Shown here piece after piece: positions 10,203 to 19,215 of a stretch of 37,876 nucleotides of DNA. The position numbers were made by a program, and so were the translations under genes. Origin of the DNA: Dehalococcoidia bacterium (GTDB lineage: Bacteria > Chloroflexota > Dehalococcoidia > Lucifugimonadales > Lucifugimonadaceae); contig JAAZYK010000003.1 in NCBI GenBank assembly GCA_014239685.1, positions 1 to 37,876 on the forward strand, written 5' to 3'. The notes beneath the pieces are model-generated. The model worked only from the letters and a program-made list of their open reading frames with translations. It was not told where the DNA came from and searched no databases. Within the stretch, counting starts at the first letter, position 1. Every line of letters begins with the position of its first letter.

Positions 10203-11510
10203 TTACACCCCACCTGTGGACCCCGACACCCCGTCCCTACGACCCATGGGAGCCACAATCGCCAACACGGTTCCCACGGCGGCAACTATGGCGACGAATA
10301 TGACTACCGCATCGAAATTCCAGTGGGTGTTCAAAACCCCGGCCAGAATAGGTGCCACAGCCCCGACTAGCGACCCGCCGGCAAATAGCACCGCAATGGA
10401 CGTGCCTTCAGATCCGCGTTCTGTCGAATCCATCGCGGCCGCCACTATCACGGGCATAATCGAGAACAGGAATACGCCGAGCACCACCATGGTGACCGTC
10501 AATCCCCATCCGTCTTCCGCCACCAGGAACAACAGGACCAGCGCCGTGATGGCAGCCATGGAAAAAGCGATCACCGGTTTCCGGCCGAACCTGTCAGATA
10601 AAAGACCCAAAATCGGGGTCGAGACTATTCCCGCAAGCGTAAGTAACGAGACGTGTATGCCGATCGTCAGATTGCTGTAATTGAGAACGTCCGCCATGTA
10701 GAGAACAAGAAACAGTTGGATCGAATTATGCGCCGCTCCCCTGAGCGCATGCATCAACGCCATCGCCAGCACGGCCGGATTTCCTATTAAACGTGCCGTC
10801 GCGCCCGCGTACGACCGTAGCGAAACGGATTTCCCGCCGGGAGCCGCTTTGCCTTTGAATCTACTCACGATTACAAGGACAGTCAGAATCGCCGGTATTA
10901 CCAGAAGAAACGCGACGGTGCGCCACCCCAGTCCGACCCATTCGACCCCCAGGTAACTGATGCCGCCCAACAACAACCCGATCGTCGCCGGAGCCGTGGT
11001 ATTCCCAACCTGTGCTCCGGTGGAATGCGCAGCCATTGCGAATCCACGACGCTCCGGATATCTGATAGCAAGTTCTGAAAACGCCGGTGCGTGCCACAGC
11101 GAAGTTCCGGTTCCGAGGATCATCAACGCTAATACGGTCAGCCAGTACCAGGAGGACACGCCGATCAGCAAGTAGCCAACCGCTACGAAAGACATACTGA
11201 TAGCCAGCAACATCGGGACACGATGTCGGTACATGTCCGTCAGGATGCCGGCGGGCACGTTGGCTAGTCCCATTGACGCGTCACGCGCCGCAAACATTCC
11301 TCCGATTGCCACATCGGACAACGCCAGGGTTGCCTTTATTTCAGGCACCAGAATCAGGATTGCACCCTGGCCAAAGTGTTTTATGCCATGCCCGGCGGAG
11401 ATCCCGTACATAAGACGGGAACTCTCATTCCGAGGTACTTCTTCGGACGCGTCAACAGATTTTTGCGTCGTATCAGTTGTATCAACGGTCGCCACAATTC
11501 CCCGATTCAA
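10203..11510 (-). CDS. MFS transporter
   Basis: 435 aa, about 12 hydrophobic segments; MFS loop motif GLLSDRFGRKPVI. Confidence 0.88.
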   Translation of the reverse strand: MNRGIVATVDTTDTTQKSVDASEEVPRNESSRLMYGISAGHGIKHFGQGAILILVPEIKATLALSDVAIGGMFAARDASMGLANVPAGILTDMYRHRVPMLLAISMSFVAVGYLLIGVSSWYWLTVLALMILGTGTSLWHAPAFSELAIRYPERRGFAMAAHSTGAQVGNTTAPATIGLLLGGISYLGVEWVGLGWRTVAFLLVIPAILTVLVIVSRFKGKAAPGGKSVSLRSYAGATARLIGNPAVLAMALMHALRGAAHNSIQLFLVLYMADVLNYSNLTIGIHVSLLTLAGIVSTPILGLLSDRFGRKPVIAFSMAAITALVLLFLVAEDGWGLTVTMVVLGVFLFSIMPVIVAAAMDSTERGSEGTSIAVLFAGGSLVGAVAPILAGVLNTHWNFDAVVIFVAIVAAVGTVLAIVAPMGRRDGVSGSTGGV

Positions 11511-11546
11511 GCTTGTCTGTGGAAGCCACCATAATTGACTGGATTA

Positions 11547-12713
11547 TTACGCACCACGTTTGAAATGCGGCATGACTTCGCTCGAGAACTGTTCAAGTTG
11601 GTCAAGAATTACAGCCTGAGGGGTGCCTATCACGCTGCCCGCGTTCACGCTCTCCAACCCCGGGTAAAGCTCCTGAATCGCCATCAGTTTTTCAACGATC
11701 AGGTCCGGTGGGCCGCATAACCATTGCCCGGCCTCAACGGCATCCTCGATTGTGGGCAGCCCGGCAGTAGGCGCTCGTTGCGGATCACTTAAGGCAGCAA
11801 TCCCGTCGTCGTCCAACCCGCGCACCATCTTCAGCGGACCGAACATTTTCATGTTCTCCTGAAAGAAATAACTCGCTTCTTCCATCGCCTTCTTCTCCGT
11901 CTCTGCGATATGAACCGAGACGCCTAGGATCATGTCTGTCCCAAGTTCTGTTTCCCGGCCACTACGAGCCAGAGCATCACGCCACGCCTGCACAACTGGG
12001 CTCGGCGCGCCACCTGCTGCAGCGCCTCCCCCGACAACTCCTTTGACCCCGTGCTTGACCATGAAATCGAGGGAGCGTGGAGACCCGCTCACGATCGGCT
12101 GGTAACACTCGACCGGACGGGTCAACGGTCGTGGAACGAGCGTTATGTCCTCCAGCTCGTAGCCCCGGTACTCCACCTCTTTTGGGAGGTCGTAGTGCTT
12201 GCCGTGGTGTGAAAAAGACGATTCGTTGAACGCCTTAAAAATAATGTCCACTTGCTCTTCAAACAGTTCACGGTTCGCGTCATTATCGAGAAGCGGCGCA
12301 CCGAAAGATTCAACCTCTCGTGTGTGATAGCCGCGACCAATTCCAAAGATCACCCGGCCGCCGGTCAACACGTCGGCCATCGCGTAGTCCTCGGCAAGCC
12401 GTATCGGGTGCCACATCGTTGTGACATTGAAGCCGCATCCAAAACGAATATTTTCGGTTCTGCCGGCCAAGTGCGTCGCCAACATCAGGGTGTTCGGGAT
12501 GCACTCGTATCCTTCCCGTTGAAAGTGATGCTCGGCGAGCCAGAAAGTGTCGTATCCGGTCCGGTCCATCACCTGCGCAATAGCGTCCGCTTTATCAAAC
12601 GCCTTGATCAGTTCTTCGTTTGGCAATAAACGGTCGTTCGCCGCGGTTCCACTGAACCCGATGTTCTCGAAATCGACGTGCCCCGCATAAAGCGTCCCGA
12701 ATTTCTTGATCAT
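11547..12713 (-). CDS. LLM class (luciferase-like) flavin-dependent oxidoreductase
   Basis: 388 aa; DRTGYDTFWLAEHHF, LMLATHLAGRTENIRFGCGFNVTTMWHPIRLAEDYAMADVLTGGRVIFGIGRGY. Confidence 0.92.
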   Translation of the reverse strand: MIKKFGTLYAGHVDFENIGFSGTAANDRLLPNEELIKAFDKADAIAQVMDRTGYDTFWLAEHHFQREGYECIPNTLMLATHLAGRTENIRFGCGFNVTTMWHPIRLAEDYAMADVLTGGRVIFGIGRGYHTREVESFGAPLLDNDANRELFEEQVDIIFKAFNESSFSHHGKHYDLPKEVEYRGYELEDITLVPRPLTRPVECYQPIVSGSPRSLDFMVKHGVKGVVGGGAAAGGAPSPVVQAWRDALARSGRETELGTDMILGVSVHIAETEKKAMEEASYFFQENMKMFGPLKMVRGLDDDGIAALSDPQRAPTAGLPTIEDAVEAGQWLCGPPDLIVEKLMAIQELYPGLESVNAGSVIGTPQAVILDQLEQFSSEVMPHFKRGA

Positions 12714-13025
12714 GTTTTGGAGCTCTCCTCAAAGGTGCAGATTGGCAAATCAATAACCCGCAACAGGTCGGGGCCGCTGGCGCTCGGCGATATTAACCTC
12801 GTGAAGCCACATCTGCGACGCCCAAAAGCTCGGTTCACGGTTCTTACCGATTTCGATCGTCACGGTGAAGATAGGCATCCGTAGCATGACGACGCGTGCA
12901 AAACCATAACTTTTTATTGTGTCGACTTTCTTGGAAATTAATGCCCAGTTGGGCCTAGACTCGTGCCGTCCCCGGCGCAGGTCAACACCTAACCTGCTGA
13001 AGCCAACGGTTTGGAGTAAATCAAA

Positions 13026-13793
13026 TTGAAGATCTTGATCACCGGAATCGGCGGAACCATAGGCAGTGTCATCGCAGATGCACTGAGCGTCCAGCACGAA
13101 GTTACGGGCATCGACATCCGGCCGTTGGAACGAGATAACACAGTCGTTGCAGATCTCACGGATATCGACGCCATAACTCCCTTATTTCAGGGCGTCGACG
13201 CGGTCATCCATCTGGCCGCCGAACGCCGACATACGCCTGACATTGGTTGGGATCTGTTACTCCCGACAAACGTAGTCGCCACCGCGAACGTATACGACGC
13301 CGCACACGCCGCCGGTGTGCGGCGTTTCGTTTTCGCCAGCTCAATGCACGTCGTTGGAAACTACGAAAACGACGAGCCGTGGGCATCGATCGCCGCCGGG
13401 CAATACGACGGACTTGATCCCGCAACTGTGCCCCTGGTCACCGCAGATATGCCGGTACGCCCGGACGGTCGTTACGCGGCGACCAAGGCGCTCGGAGAAT
13501 CGCTTGGGCGCTACTATGCCGACTGCGAGGGCATGGAGGTTGTCTGCGTACGGTTGGGCACTATCGCCGACAGTGACGCCATCGGTGACGACCCTCGTGG
13601 CTATGTAACGTGGTTCAGTCATGCGGATCTCGCCGGATTTTTCTCGGCCTGTGTAGAAGCGCCTGGAATCAAGTACGAAATCGTATACGGCGCATCTGCG
13701 AACACCTGGAAGATCTACGACACGGCTTCAGGTTGGAATGCGCTCGGCTTCACCCCGTCCGACAATGCCGAGAATCACAGGTCTAGAAGCTGA
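13026..13793 (+). CDS. NAD-dependent epimerase/dehydratase (extended SDR), uronate-dehydrogenase-like
   Basis: 255 aa from a TTG start; Rossmann motif ITGIGGTIGS, DAVIHLAAERR, catalytic YAATK. Confidence 0.88.
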   Translation: MKILITGIGGTIGSVIADALSVQHEVTGIDIRPLERDNTVVADLTDIDAITPLFQGVDAVIHLAAERRHTPDIGWDLLLPTNVVATANVYDAAHAAGVRRFVFASSMHVVGNYENDEPWASIAAGQYDGLDPATVPLVTADMPVRPDGRYAATKALGESLGRYYADCEGMEVVCVRLGTIADSDAIGDDPRGYVTWFSHADLAGFFSACVEAPGIKYEIVYGASANTWKIYDTASGWNALGFTPSDNAENHRSRS

Positions 13794-13807
13794 GTCTCCC
13801 AGCAGCG

Positions 13808-15046
13808 CTACTCGAGTATGACAAAGGTCCGAAACGTCTCAACGATCGATTCCTCGATCTCCTCATAACGCGCCGAAAAAGCGCCGAAAGTTGCGCCAAA
13901 ACCCAGATCATCACCAAGAAAGAAAGAAAGATGCGACCATTGGATGGCCCCATCTGATTCGGAGAATCGAAGAATCCTCGCATCCAGCCCTGAATCCGTG
14001 GTGAACACCTCGTTTGAGACCACATCGTAGGCATCATCCTTCTCAAGATCGATCTCGAATCGCCTCGCGTACGTCTCAACATCGGGAACTTTACCCGCGA
14101 GCTCTCCAACGTATACCGTCTCAACGTCCAGGTATTCCTCGGTGATGACCAGTACTTCCCCACCTGATCCATTAAACCTGTCCCCAATCAGTTCCGTTCG
14201 GGTCGACTGGCTCATATCACCCGGAATATCCATCGAGAACGGGTTGATCGTACTTAGATAGGTTTGGGTCTCGGCGACACCGTCTTTTTCGATATCGGGC
14301 GGGACGTGAATCACGATCGGCCGACCGTACTCCAGGTAATGAGCCTCAACGGTCTGTGGCAACAACCGCTCCGAGATCGCCAGAAGTCCTCCGAAGTTGG
14401 ACCCCGGAGCGCTTCCGGTAAGCAGAATTTTCCGGACGAGATTGTCATCGACCCTTGCGAACACCTCTACGGCCTCGGCGGCATCCACACCAGGAACCGT
14501 CCCCGTCACGTGAAATACCTGTTCCCCGTCCAGTTCCATGATCGAAATGGTCGCCGTCGATGCCTCAATCTGACCCACCACATCCGCATCGATCGTTAGC
14601 CAGGGAGCAGCATGCCCCGTATCACTGACCGTCCACTCCCCGCTATTCGGATCCCGGCGATATCGAGTTCCGTCCACAACCCTATTTTCGGCACTGGTAG
14701 ATCCGGATATCGAACCAGTGGTGGCCGAACTGTTCGTGACTACGATGTTTCTCCCAGGTCCAGATCTGGCGGCGGAAATGTTTGTGACCAGCGACTGCTC
14801 ACCATCGTCGGTCACATCCTTAACCATCAGTTGCGCCTCGACCCGCCAGCTACCAGATCCGTTCATGGCTGAAACAATCGTGGGTAGCACTACCTTGGGG
14901 TCGGTGGACGTTGATACACGGGTCGCGTCTTGTTGGGTGTAATCAAACGTCGCGGTATCTGGAGTATCGGATTCCCCTCCACCACCACAGGCAGCCAGGA
15001 TTAATACAAGGCCTACGGCTGCAACCATTAGCAAATGACTTTTCAA
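13808..15046 (-). CDS. Predicted lipoprotein, unknown function
   Basis: 412 aa; signal peptide with lipobox MKSHLLMVAAVGLVLILAACGGGGES. Appears two-domain (LppX/LprG-like N-terminal half, different C-terminal half). Confidence 0.8.
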   Translation of the reverse strand: MKSHLLMVAAVGLVLILAACGGGGESDTPDTATFDYTQQDATRVSTSTDPKVVLPTIVSAMNGSGSWRVEAQLMVKDVTDDGEQSLVTNISAARSGPGRNIVVTNSSATTGSISGSTSAENRVVDGTRYRRDPNSGEWTVSDTGHAAPWLTIDADVVGQIEASTATISIMELDGEQVFHVTGTVPGVDAAEAVEVFARVDDNLVRKILLTGSAPGSNFGGLLAISERLLPQTVEAHYLEYGRPIVIHVPPDIEKDGVAETQTYLSTINPFSMDIPGDMSQSTRTELIGDRFNGSGGEVLVITEEYLDVETVYVGELAGKVPDVETYARRFEIDLEKDDAYDVVSNEVFTTDSGLDARILRFSESDGAIQWSHLSFFLGDDLGFGATFGAFSARYEEIEESIVETFRTFVILE

Positions 15047-15168
15047 ACGTTTGGCATACTTATGACTTGGTGCCTGTTGCGTACCATGCGAATCCAGATG
15101 CCGTGTATTTCTATGCCACGATCGACGTTTCTGGGTAGCTGATTAAGCGTTCAGCGGCGAATTGGGAA

Positions 15169-16017
15169 TTAACTCACCGGTATGAGATCGATCTCCGGCA
15201 CCTCGGAGATGATCCCGCGCTCCGCGGCCATCCCAAACAACTGTTCGAGCGCCCGTCGCCCTTCGTCGCCCATGTCCACGGTGTCCTGATTGACGTACAT
15301 ACGTACAAACTTTCGGGCGTCTTCCTTTTCGATGCCACGCCCATACTGCAGCGCGTAGTCCAGAGCGTCGTCCTCGTTGTCGCGCGCGTACACAATCGCA
15401 TCGTGCAAAGCTTTCGCGACCGCTAGTTGTTCCTCCCCGTCCATCCGGCGATGCACGCAGTCCAAACCTAGCGGTATTGGCAGGTTTGTTGCAGAAAACC
15501 ATTCTTCGCCGAGATCCATCACCTTGTGATAGCCCTGCTGTTCGTAAAGGATTTGACCTTCGTGCAACAAGATTCCGGCATCGACCGATCCATCGTCCAC
15601 CGCAGGCCCGACCGCATCGAAGTCCAAAAAGACCGGTGTGAACGGAATGTCCACGAAGATCTGGAGCAGAAGGTACGAGGTCGTGAACTCACCGGGCACA
15701 CCGATTTTCTTTCCTTCGAGATCCGCGTATGACATTTCTGATTTAGACACGATCACCGGACCGTAATTCCGGCCAATTGATGATCCGCACGCCATAATCC
15801 GATACTTGTCGGAGATTTGAGGATACTGAGCAGCGGAGATAGCGGTTACGTCCAGGTCGCCCGTCATGGCGCGGTTGTTCAACGATTCGATGTCTTCCAT
15901 AACATGCTGTATTTCTCGCCCAGGAATCGTGATGTGTTCGTGGGCAAGCGCATAAAACATGAACGCGTCGTCTGCGTCCGGGCTGTGGCCGATAGAAAGG
16001 GGCCTTCGGTCTGTCAT
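15169..16017 (-). CDS. mqnD: 1,4-dihydroxy-6-naphthoate synthase (futalosine pathway)
   Basis: 282 aa; SIGHSPDADDAFMFYAL, DLDVTAISAAQYPQISDKYRIMACGSSIGRNYGPVIVS; clustered with mqnA, mqnC and mqnE. Confidence 0.88.
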   Translation of the reverse strand: MTDRRPLSIGHSPDADDAFMFYALAHEHITIPGREIQHVMEDIESLNNRAMTGDLDVTAISAAQYPQISDKYRIMACGSSIGRNYGPVIVSKSEMSYADLEGKKIGVPGEFTTSYLLLQIFVDIPFTPVFLDFDAVGPAVDDGSVDAGILLHEGQILYEQQGYHKVMDLGEEWFSATNLPIPLGLDCVHRRMDGEEQLAVAKALHDAIVYARDNEDDALDYALQYGRGIEKEDARKFVRMYVNQDTVDMGDEGRRALEQLFGMAAERGIISEVPEIDLIPVS

Positions 16018-16117
16018 TAGAATGTGGTCCTCGATGTTAGTTGTGTGATGAACACCCGCAGGGCAACGTCTACCTGCATGTGAGGTGTTGTGTATTGGAT
16101 AAAGGAGCCCACGGCTG

Positions 16118-17320
16118 TTAGCCGGAAACCATGGTTAACGGCACCTTGCTCGACTCGTCCGACGAGTGATCGTCAAATACCTCAAGGACGTCGTACTCAG
16201 TGGTACGTTGAGCGGGCACAAACCCGGCGTCAAAGATCACGTTCTTGACCTCGTTCACCGTGGTCCGATTGTAGAATCCGGCAGCCTGCATCACGTTCTC
16301 GTCAAAAAGGGTGCCGCCGAAGTCGTCCGCCCCGAAGTGCAACGCCACCTGGCCGGTCTTACGACCCTCCGAGAACCAGGACGCCTGAATGTGCTTAACA
16401 TTGTCCAAGAAGATCCGGGACAGGGCTATTGCCCGCAGATACTCATTCGGTCCGGATTCCTGTTTCACCTTCTGCGCGAGCCCGGTATTGTCCCGCTTGT
16501 AGCTCCACGGGATGAAGGCCGTAAACCCAGGCTGACCCGCGGCATCCGCCTTGTCCTGCACATCTCGGATGTGCCCGAGGCTCTCCACAACCTCTTCTGG
16601 CGTTTCTATGTGGCCGTACATCATCGTGGCGGTCGTTCGCAGGCCGATTCCGTGCGCCTCTTCGTGAACACGCGTCCAGTCATCCACGGTGCCCTTTGGC
16701 TTGAAGCGGCTGATCTCAGCCTTCACACGGTTGGAGAGAATTTCGGAACCACCACCGGGCAGGGAACGGTACCCCGCTTCCTTGAGCGACTGGAGGACCT
16801 CCCGGATGGATTTTCCGGACACCTCAACCATCTTCATGATTTCGGGTGCCGAGAAGAAGTGAGGAGTGACCTCCGGGTATAGCCGGGCGGTCTCGCTCAC
16901 CATCTCGACGTAGTACTCAAGCGGCAGCGCGCTGTTCAACCCGCCTTGCATCAGCACCGTCGTAACACCCTTGGAAGTAGCGGCTCCGATCTGGTCCATC
17001 ATCTGCGCCACGGTGTACGTGTAAGCATCCTTATGATCCGGGTCCGCCCGATAGAATGCGCAAAAGGTGCAGTAGGCGTCGCAGACGTTCGTATAGTTCA
17101 GGTTGGTGTCCACGACGAAGGTAACCCGGCGTTCGGGGTTGTGGCGATAACGCCACTGCTGGGCCATCGGCGCCAGGTCAAGCAGATCCGCGTCATTCAG
17201 GAGGAAGAGAGCCTCTTCCTGATCAATTCGCTCACCAGTGTTCACCTTCCGGCGGATTGTCGATAGCAATTTGTTCCTCAAATCCAGATTCAGTTCGTAG
17301 TCGTAGGAGCTGGTCGCCAC
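16118..17320 (-). CDS. mqnC: Cyclic dehypoxanthinyl futalosine synthase, radical SAM
   Basis: 400 aa, apparent GTG start; TNLNYTNVCDAYCTFCAFYR (CX3CX2C), VLMQGGLNSALPLEYYVEM, LPGGGSEILSNRV. Confidence 0.9.
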   Translation of the reverse strand: MATSSYDYELNLDLRNKLLSTIRRKVNTGERIDQEEALFLLNDADLLDLAPMAQQWRYRHNPERRVTFVVDTNLNYTNVCDAYCTFCAFYRADPDHKDAYTYTVAQMMDQIGAATSKGVTTVLMQGGLNSALPLEYYVEMVSETARLYPEVTPHFFSAPEIMKMVEVSGKSIREVLQSLKEAGYRSLPGGGSEILSNRVKAEISRFKPKGTVDDWTRVHEEAHGIGLRTTATMMYGHIETPEEVVESLGHIRDVQDKADAAGQPGFTAFIPWSYKRDNTGLAQKVKQESGPNEYLRAIALSRIFLDNVKHIQASWFSEGRKTGQVALHFGADDFGGTLFDENVMQAAGFYNRTTVNEVKNVIFDAGFVPAQRTTEYDVLEVFDDHSSDESSKVPLTMVSG

Positions 17321-18075
17321 TCGGGCAAGCGCTCGTAATAGGTTCGAAAGAGTTCCAAAGATTCACGTTCCTGTTCGCCCATGCGGTAGGTGAACTGCTC
17401 CAGGTATGACATCGCCTCTTCTGGGCGCATGTTTGCCGCCGGCCAGCCCTCAGAGAGGAGACCCTCTACATCCGCCAATGCGCTATCGAGGCTCTCGCCT
17501 ATGGCATTTTCAAGGGCGGCGATAGCCGCGGGGTCAGTGCCTATACGCGCCAGCCAGTGGGCGTAAACAAAGGGAAGACCTGTCATTTCGTTCCACACCT
17601 CTCCAAGGTCGTGCACAAACGGAAAATCGTCTATCCCACTGCGATTGCACAGCGCCTCATCGCCGATCAAAAGTATGGCGTCGTGCGGCTCGTCCCGTGT
17701 CACGAGTGAGTCCGGCTCGACTCCCCAATACTCTTTGAACAGGACGCGCATGAGCTGAACCGTGGTCGCCGTTTGCTCTGTTACGGCGATCCTTGCCCCC
17801 TCCATCTCATCGGGCATCCGGGAGCTGAACAAGAGGATGCTGACCGACATATGTTTAGTCGCCACGCAAAAGTCCCCGACGGGCGTTAGCACTCCGTCCA
17901 TCCGGAACCATTCGGCCACCGGAAGTGGGCCAGCGTCGAGATCCCCACGTTCTAAAGCAAGAGCCATCTCACGGGGTACGTACTCAACCAGATCAGCACT
18001 GTCCTCCGGCATGCGTTTGTAGAAAACAGCCGAGTTCAGGTACGGCATGAGGCCGACTCTAAGTTTTGGAGCCAT
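17290..18075 (-). CDS. mqnA: Chorismate dehydratase
   Basis: 261 aa; KLRVGLMPYLNSAVFYKRM, GPLPVAEWFRMD, EVWNEMTGLPFVYAHWLAR; between mqnE and mqnC. Confidence 0.9.
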   Translation of the reverse strand: MAPKLRVGLMPYLNSAVFYKRMPEDSADLVEYVPREMALALERGDLDAGPLPVAEWFRMDGVLTPVGDFCVATKHMSVSILLFSSRMPDEMEGARIAVTEQTATTVQLMRVLFKEYWGVEPDSLVTRDEPHDAILLIGDEALCNRSGIDDFPFVHDLGEVWNEMTGLPFVYAHWLARIGTDPAAIAALENAIGESLDSALADVEGLLSEGWPAANMRPEEAMSYLEQFTYRMGEQERESLELFRTYYERLPEWRPAPTTTN

Positions 18076-19181
18076 CAGGAGTAAACCTTCAGCTCGTTGT
18101 AAAGGGCGTCCCGTTCCACGGGCACTCGGCCGGTCGTCTTGATCAACCTGGCCATTCGGCCGCGTGCAAGTCCAGCCGGCGAAGCTGCCTGCGCCGCATG
18201 AGCGATACGTTCTTTACCTATCGTTCCATCCATGTCGTCTGCGCCGAAGTGCAACCCGAGCGCCGCAGTCGCCTCACCAAGCATCACCCAGTACGACTTA
18301 ATGTGAGCGACGTTGTCCAGCATCAGCCGGGCGACGGCGATCATTTTTAGATCGTCCATCGGCGGCGCATGGCGTGGCACCAGCAGGGTGCTGCCGACTT
18401 GGTATTCGAGCGGGATGAACGCGAGGAATCCGTTCGTATCGTCCTGGATTTCACGCAACCGGACGAGATGGTCGATCCGCTCTTCCATCGTCTCAATATG
18501 TCCGTAAAGAATTGTGGCGTTGGACTTGATGCCCATCGCGTGGGCCGTGCGATGGATCTGCGCCCACCGATCCGCGTTCGCCTTCCCAGGCAGTAGCTCT
18601 CGATGTATCCGCTCCGAGAAAACTTCAGCGCCGCCACCAGGCATCGATCTCAAACCGGCTTCTTTCAGGCGGGCCAGCGACTCTTCAGGCTCGATCTTCC
18701 AACGCCTGTGGAAGTAATCAATCTCGGACGCCGTGAAGCCCTTGATGTTCACGTTCGGGTACGCGGCGTGGATGTCTTTCACAAGCTCTTCGTAATGCTC
18801 GAATGTCCAGTCGGGGTGGTGCCCGCCGACTATGTGCACCTCTCCCATTTCAGGATCGATAGAATCCAGAATTTCCTGCGTACCGAGCTCGTACGCATCC
18901 GGGTCTCCTGGCTTTTTTGCGAAGTCGCAAAAGGAGCAGCTCAGGACACAAATATTTGTCGGATTAATGTGCCGATTGAGGACGAAATAGACCTTGTCCC
19001 CTGACACGAGCCGTTTCTTGTAGTCGCCCATCTTCCCGAGCGCCGGAAAATCGGTGCTCTGGAGCATGATGACCCCTTCATCAAAACTCAGCCGTTCCCC
19101 CGCCTCGACCTTCTCCCAGATCGGCGCGAGCGCCGGGTCTATGAACTGGATGCCGTTCGCTTCCAGTGTTTGTAACGTCAA
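18075..19181 (-). CDS. mqnE: Aminodeoxyfutalosine synthase, radical SAM
   Basis: 368 aa; HINPTNICVLSCSFCDFAKKPGDPDAYEL (CX3CX2C), VGGHHPDWTFEHYEELV, MPGGGAEVFSERI. Confidence 0.92.
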   Translation of the reverse strand: MTLQTLEANGIQFIDPALAPIWEKVEAGERLSFDEGVIMLQSTDFPALGKMGDYKKRLVSGDKVYFVLNRHINPTNICVLSCSFCDFAKKPGDPDAYELGTQEILDSIDPEMGEVHIVGGHHPDWTFEHYEELVKDIHAAYPNVNIKGFTASEIDYFHRRWKIEPEESLARLKEAGLRSMPGGGAEVFSERIHRELLPGKANADRWAQIHRTAHAMGIKSNATILYGHIETMEERIDHLVRLREIQDDTNGFLAFIPLEYQVGSTLLVPRHAPPMDDLKMIAVARLMLDNVAHIKSYWVMLGEATAALGLHFGADDMDGTIGKERIAHAAQAASPAGLARGRMARLIKTTGRVPVERDALYNELKVYS

Positions 19182-19215
19182 CTGAACCTACTCTCATTTT
19201 TCTGAATGTTGTGTT

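Noticed and set aside
9964-10680. 238-aa plus-strand ORF antisense to the Ldh2 and MFS genes
   Set aside because: Overlaps two genes with clear family motifs; Pro/Ala/Thr-rich shadow composition.
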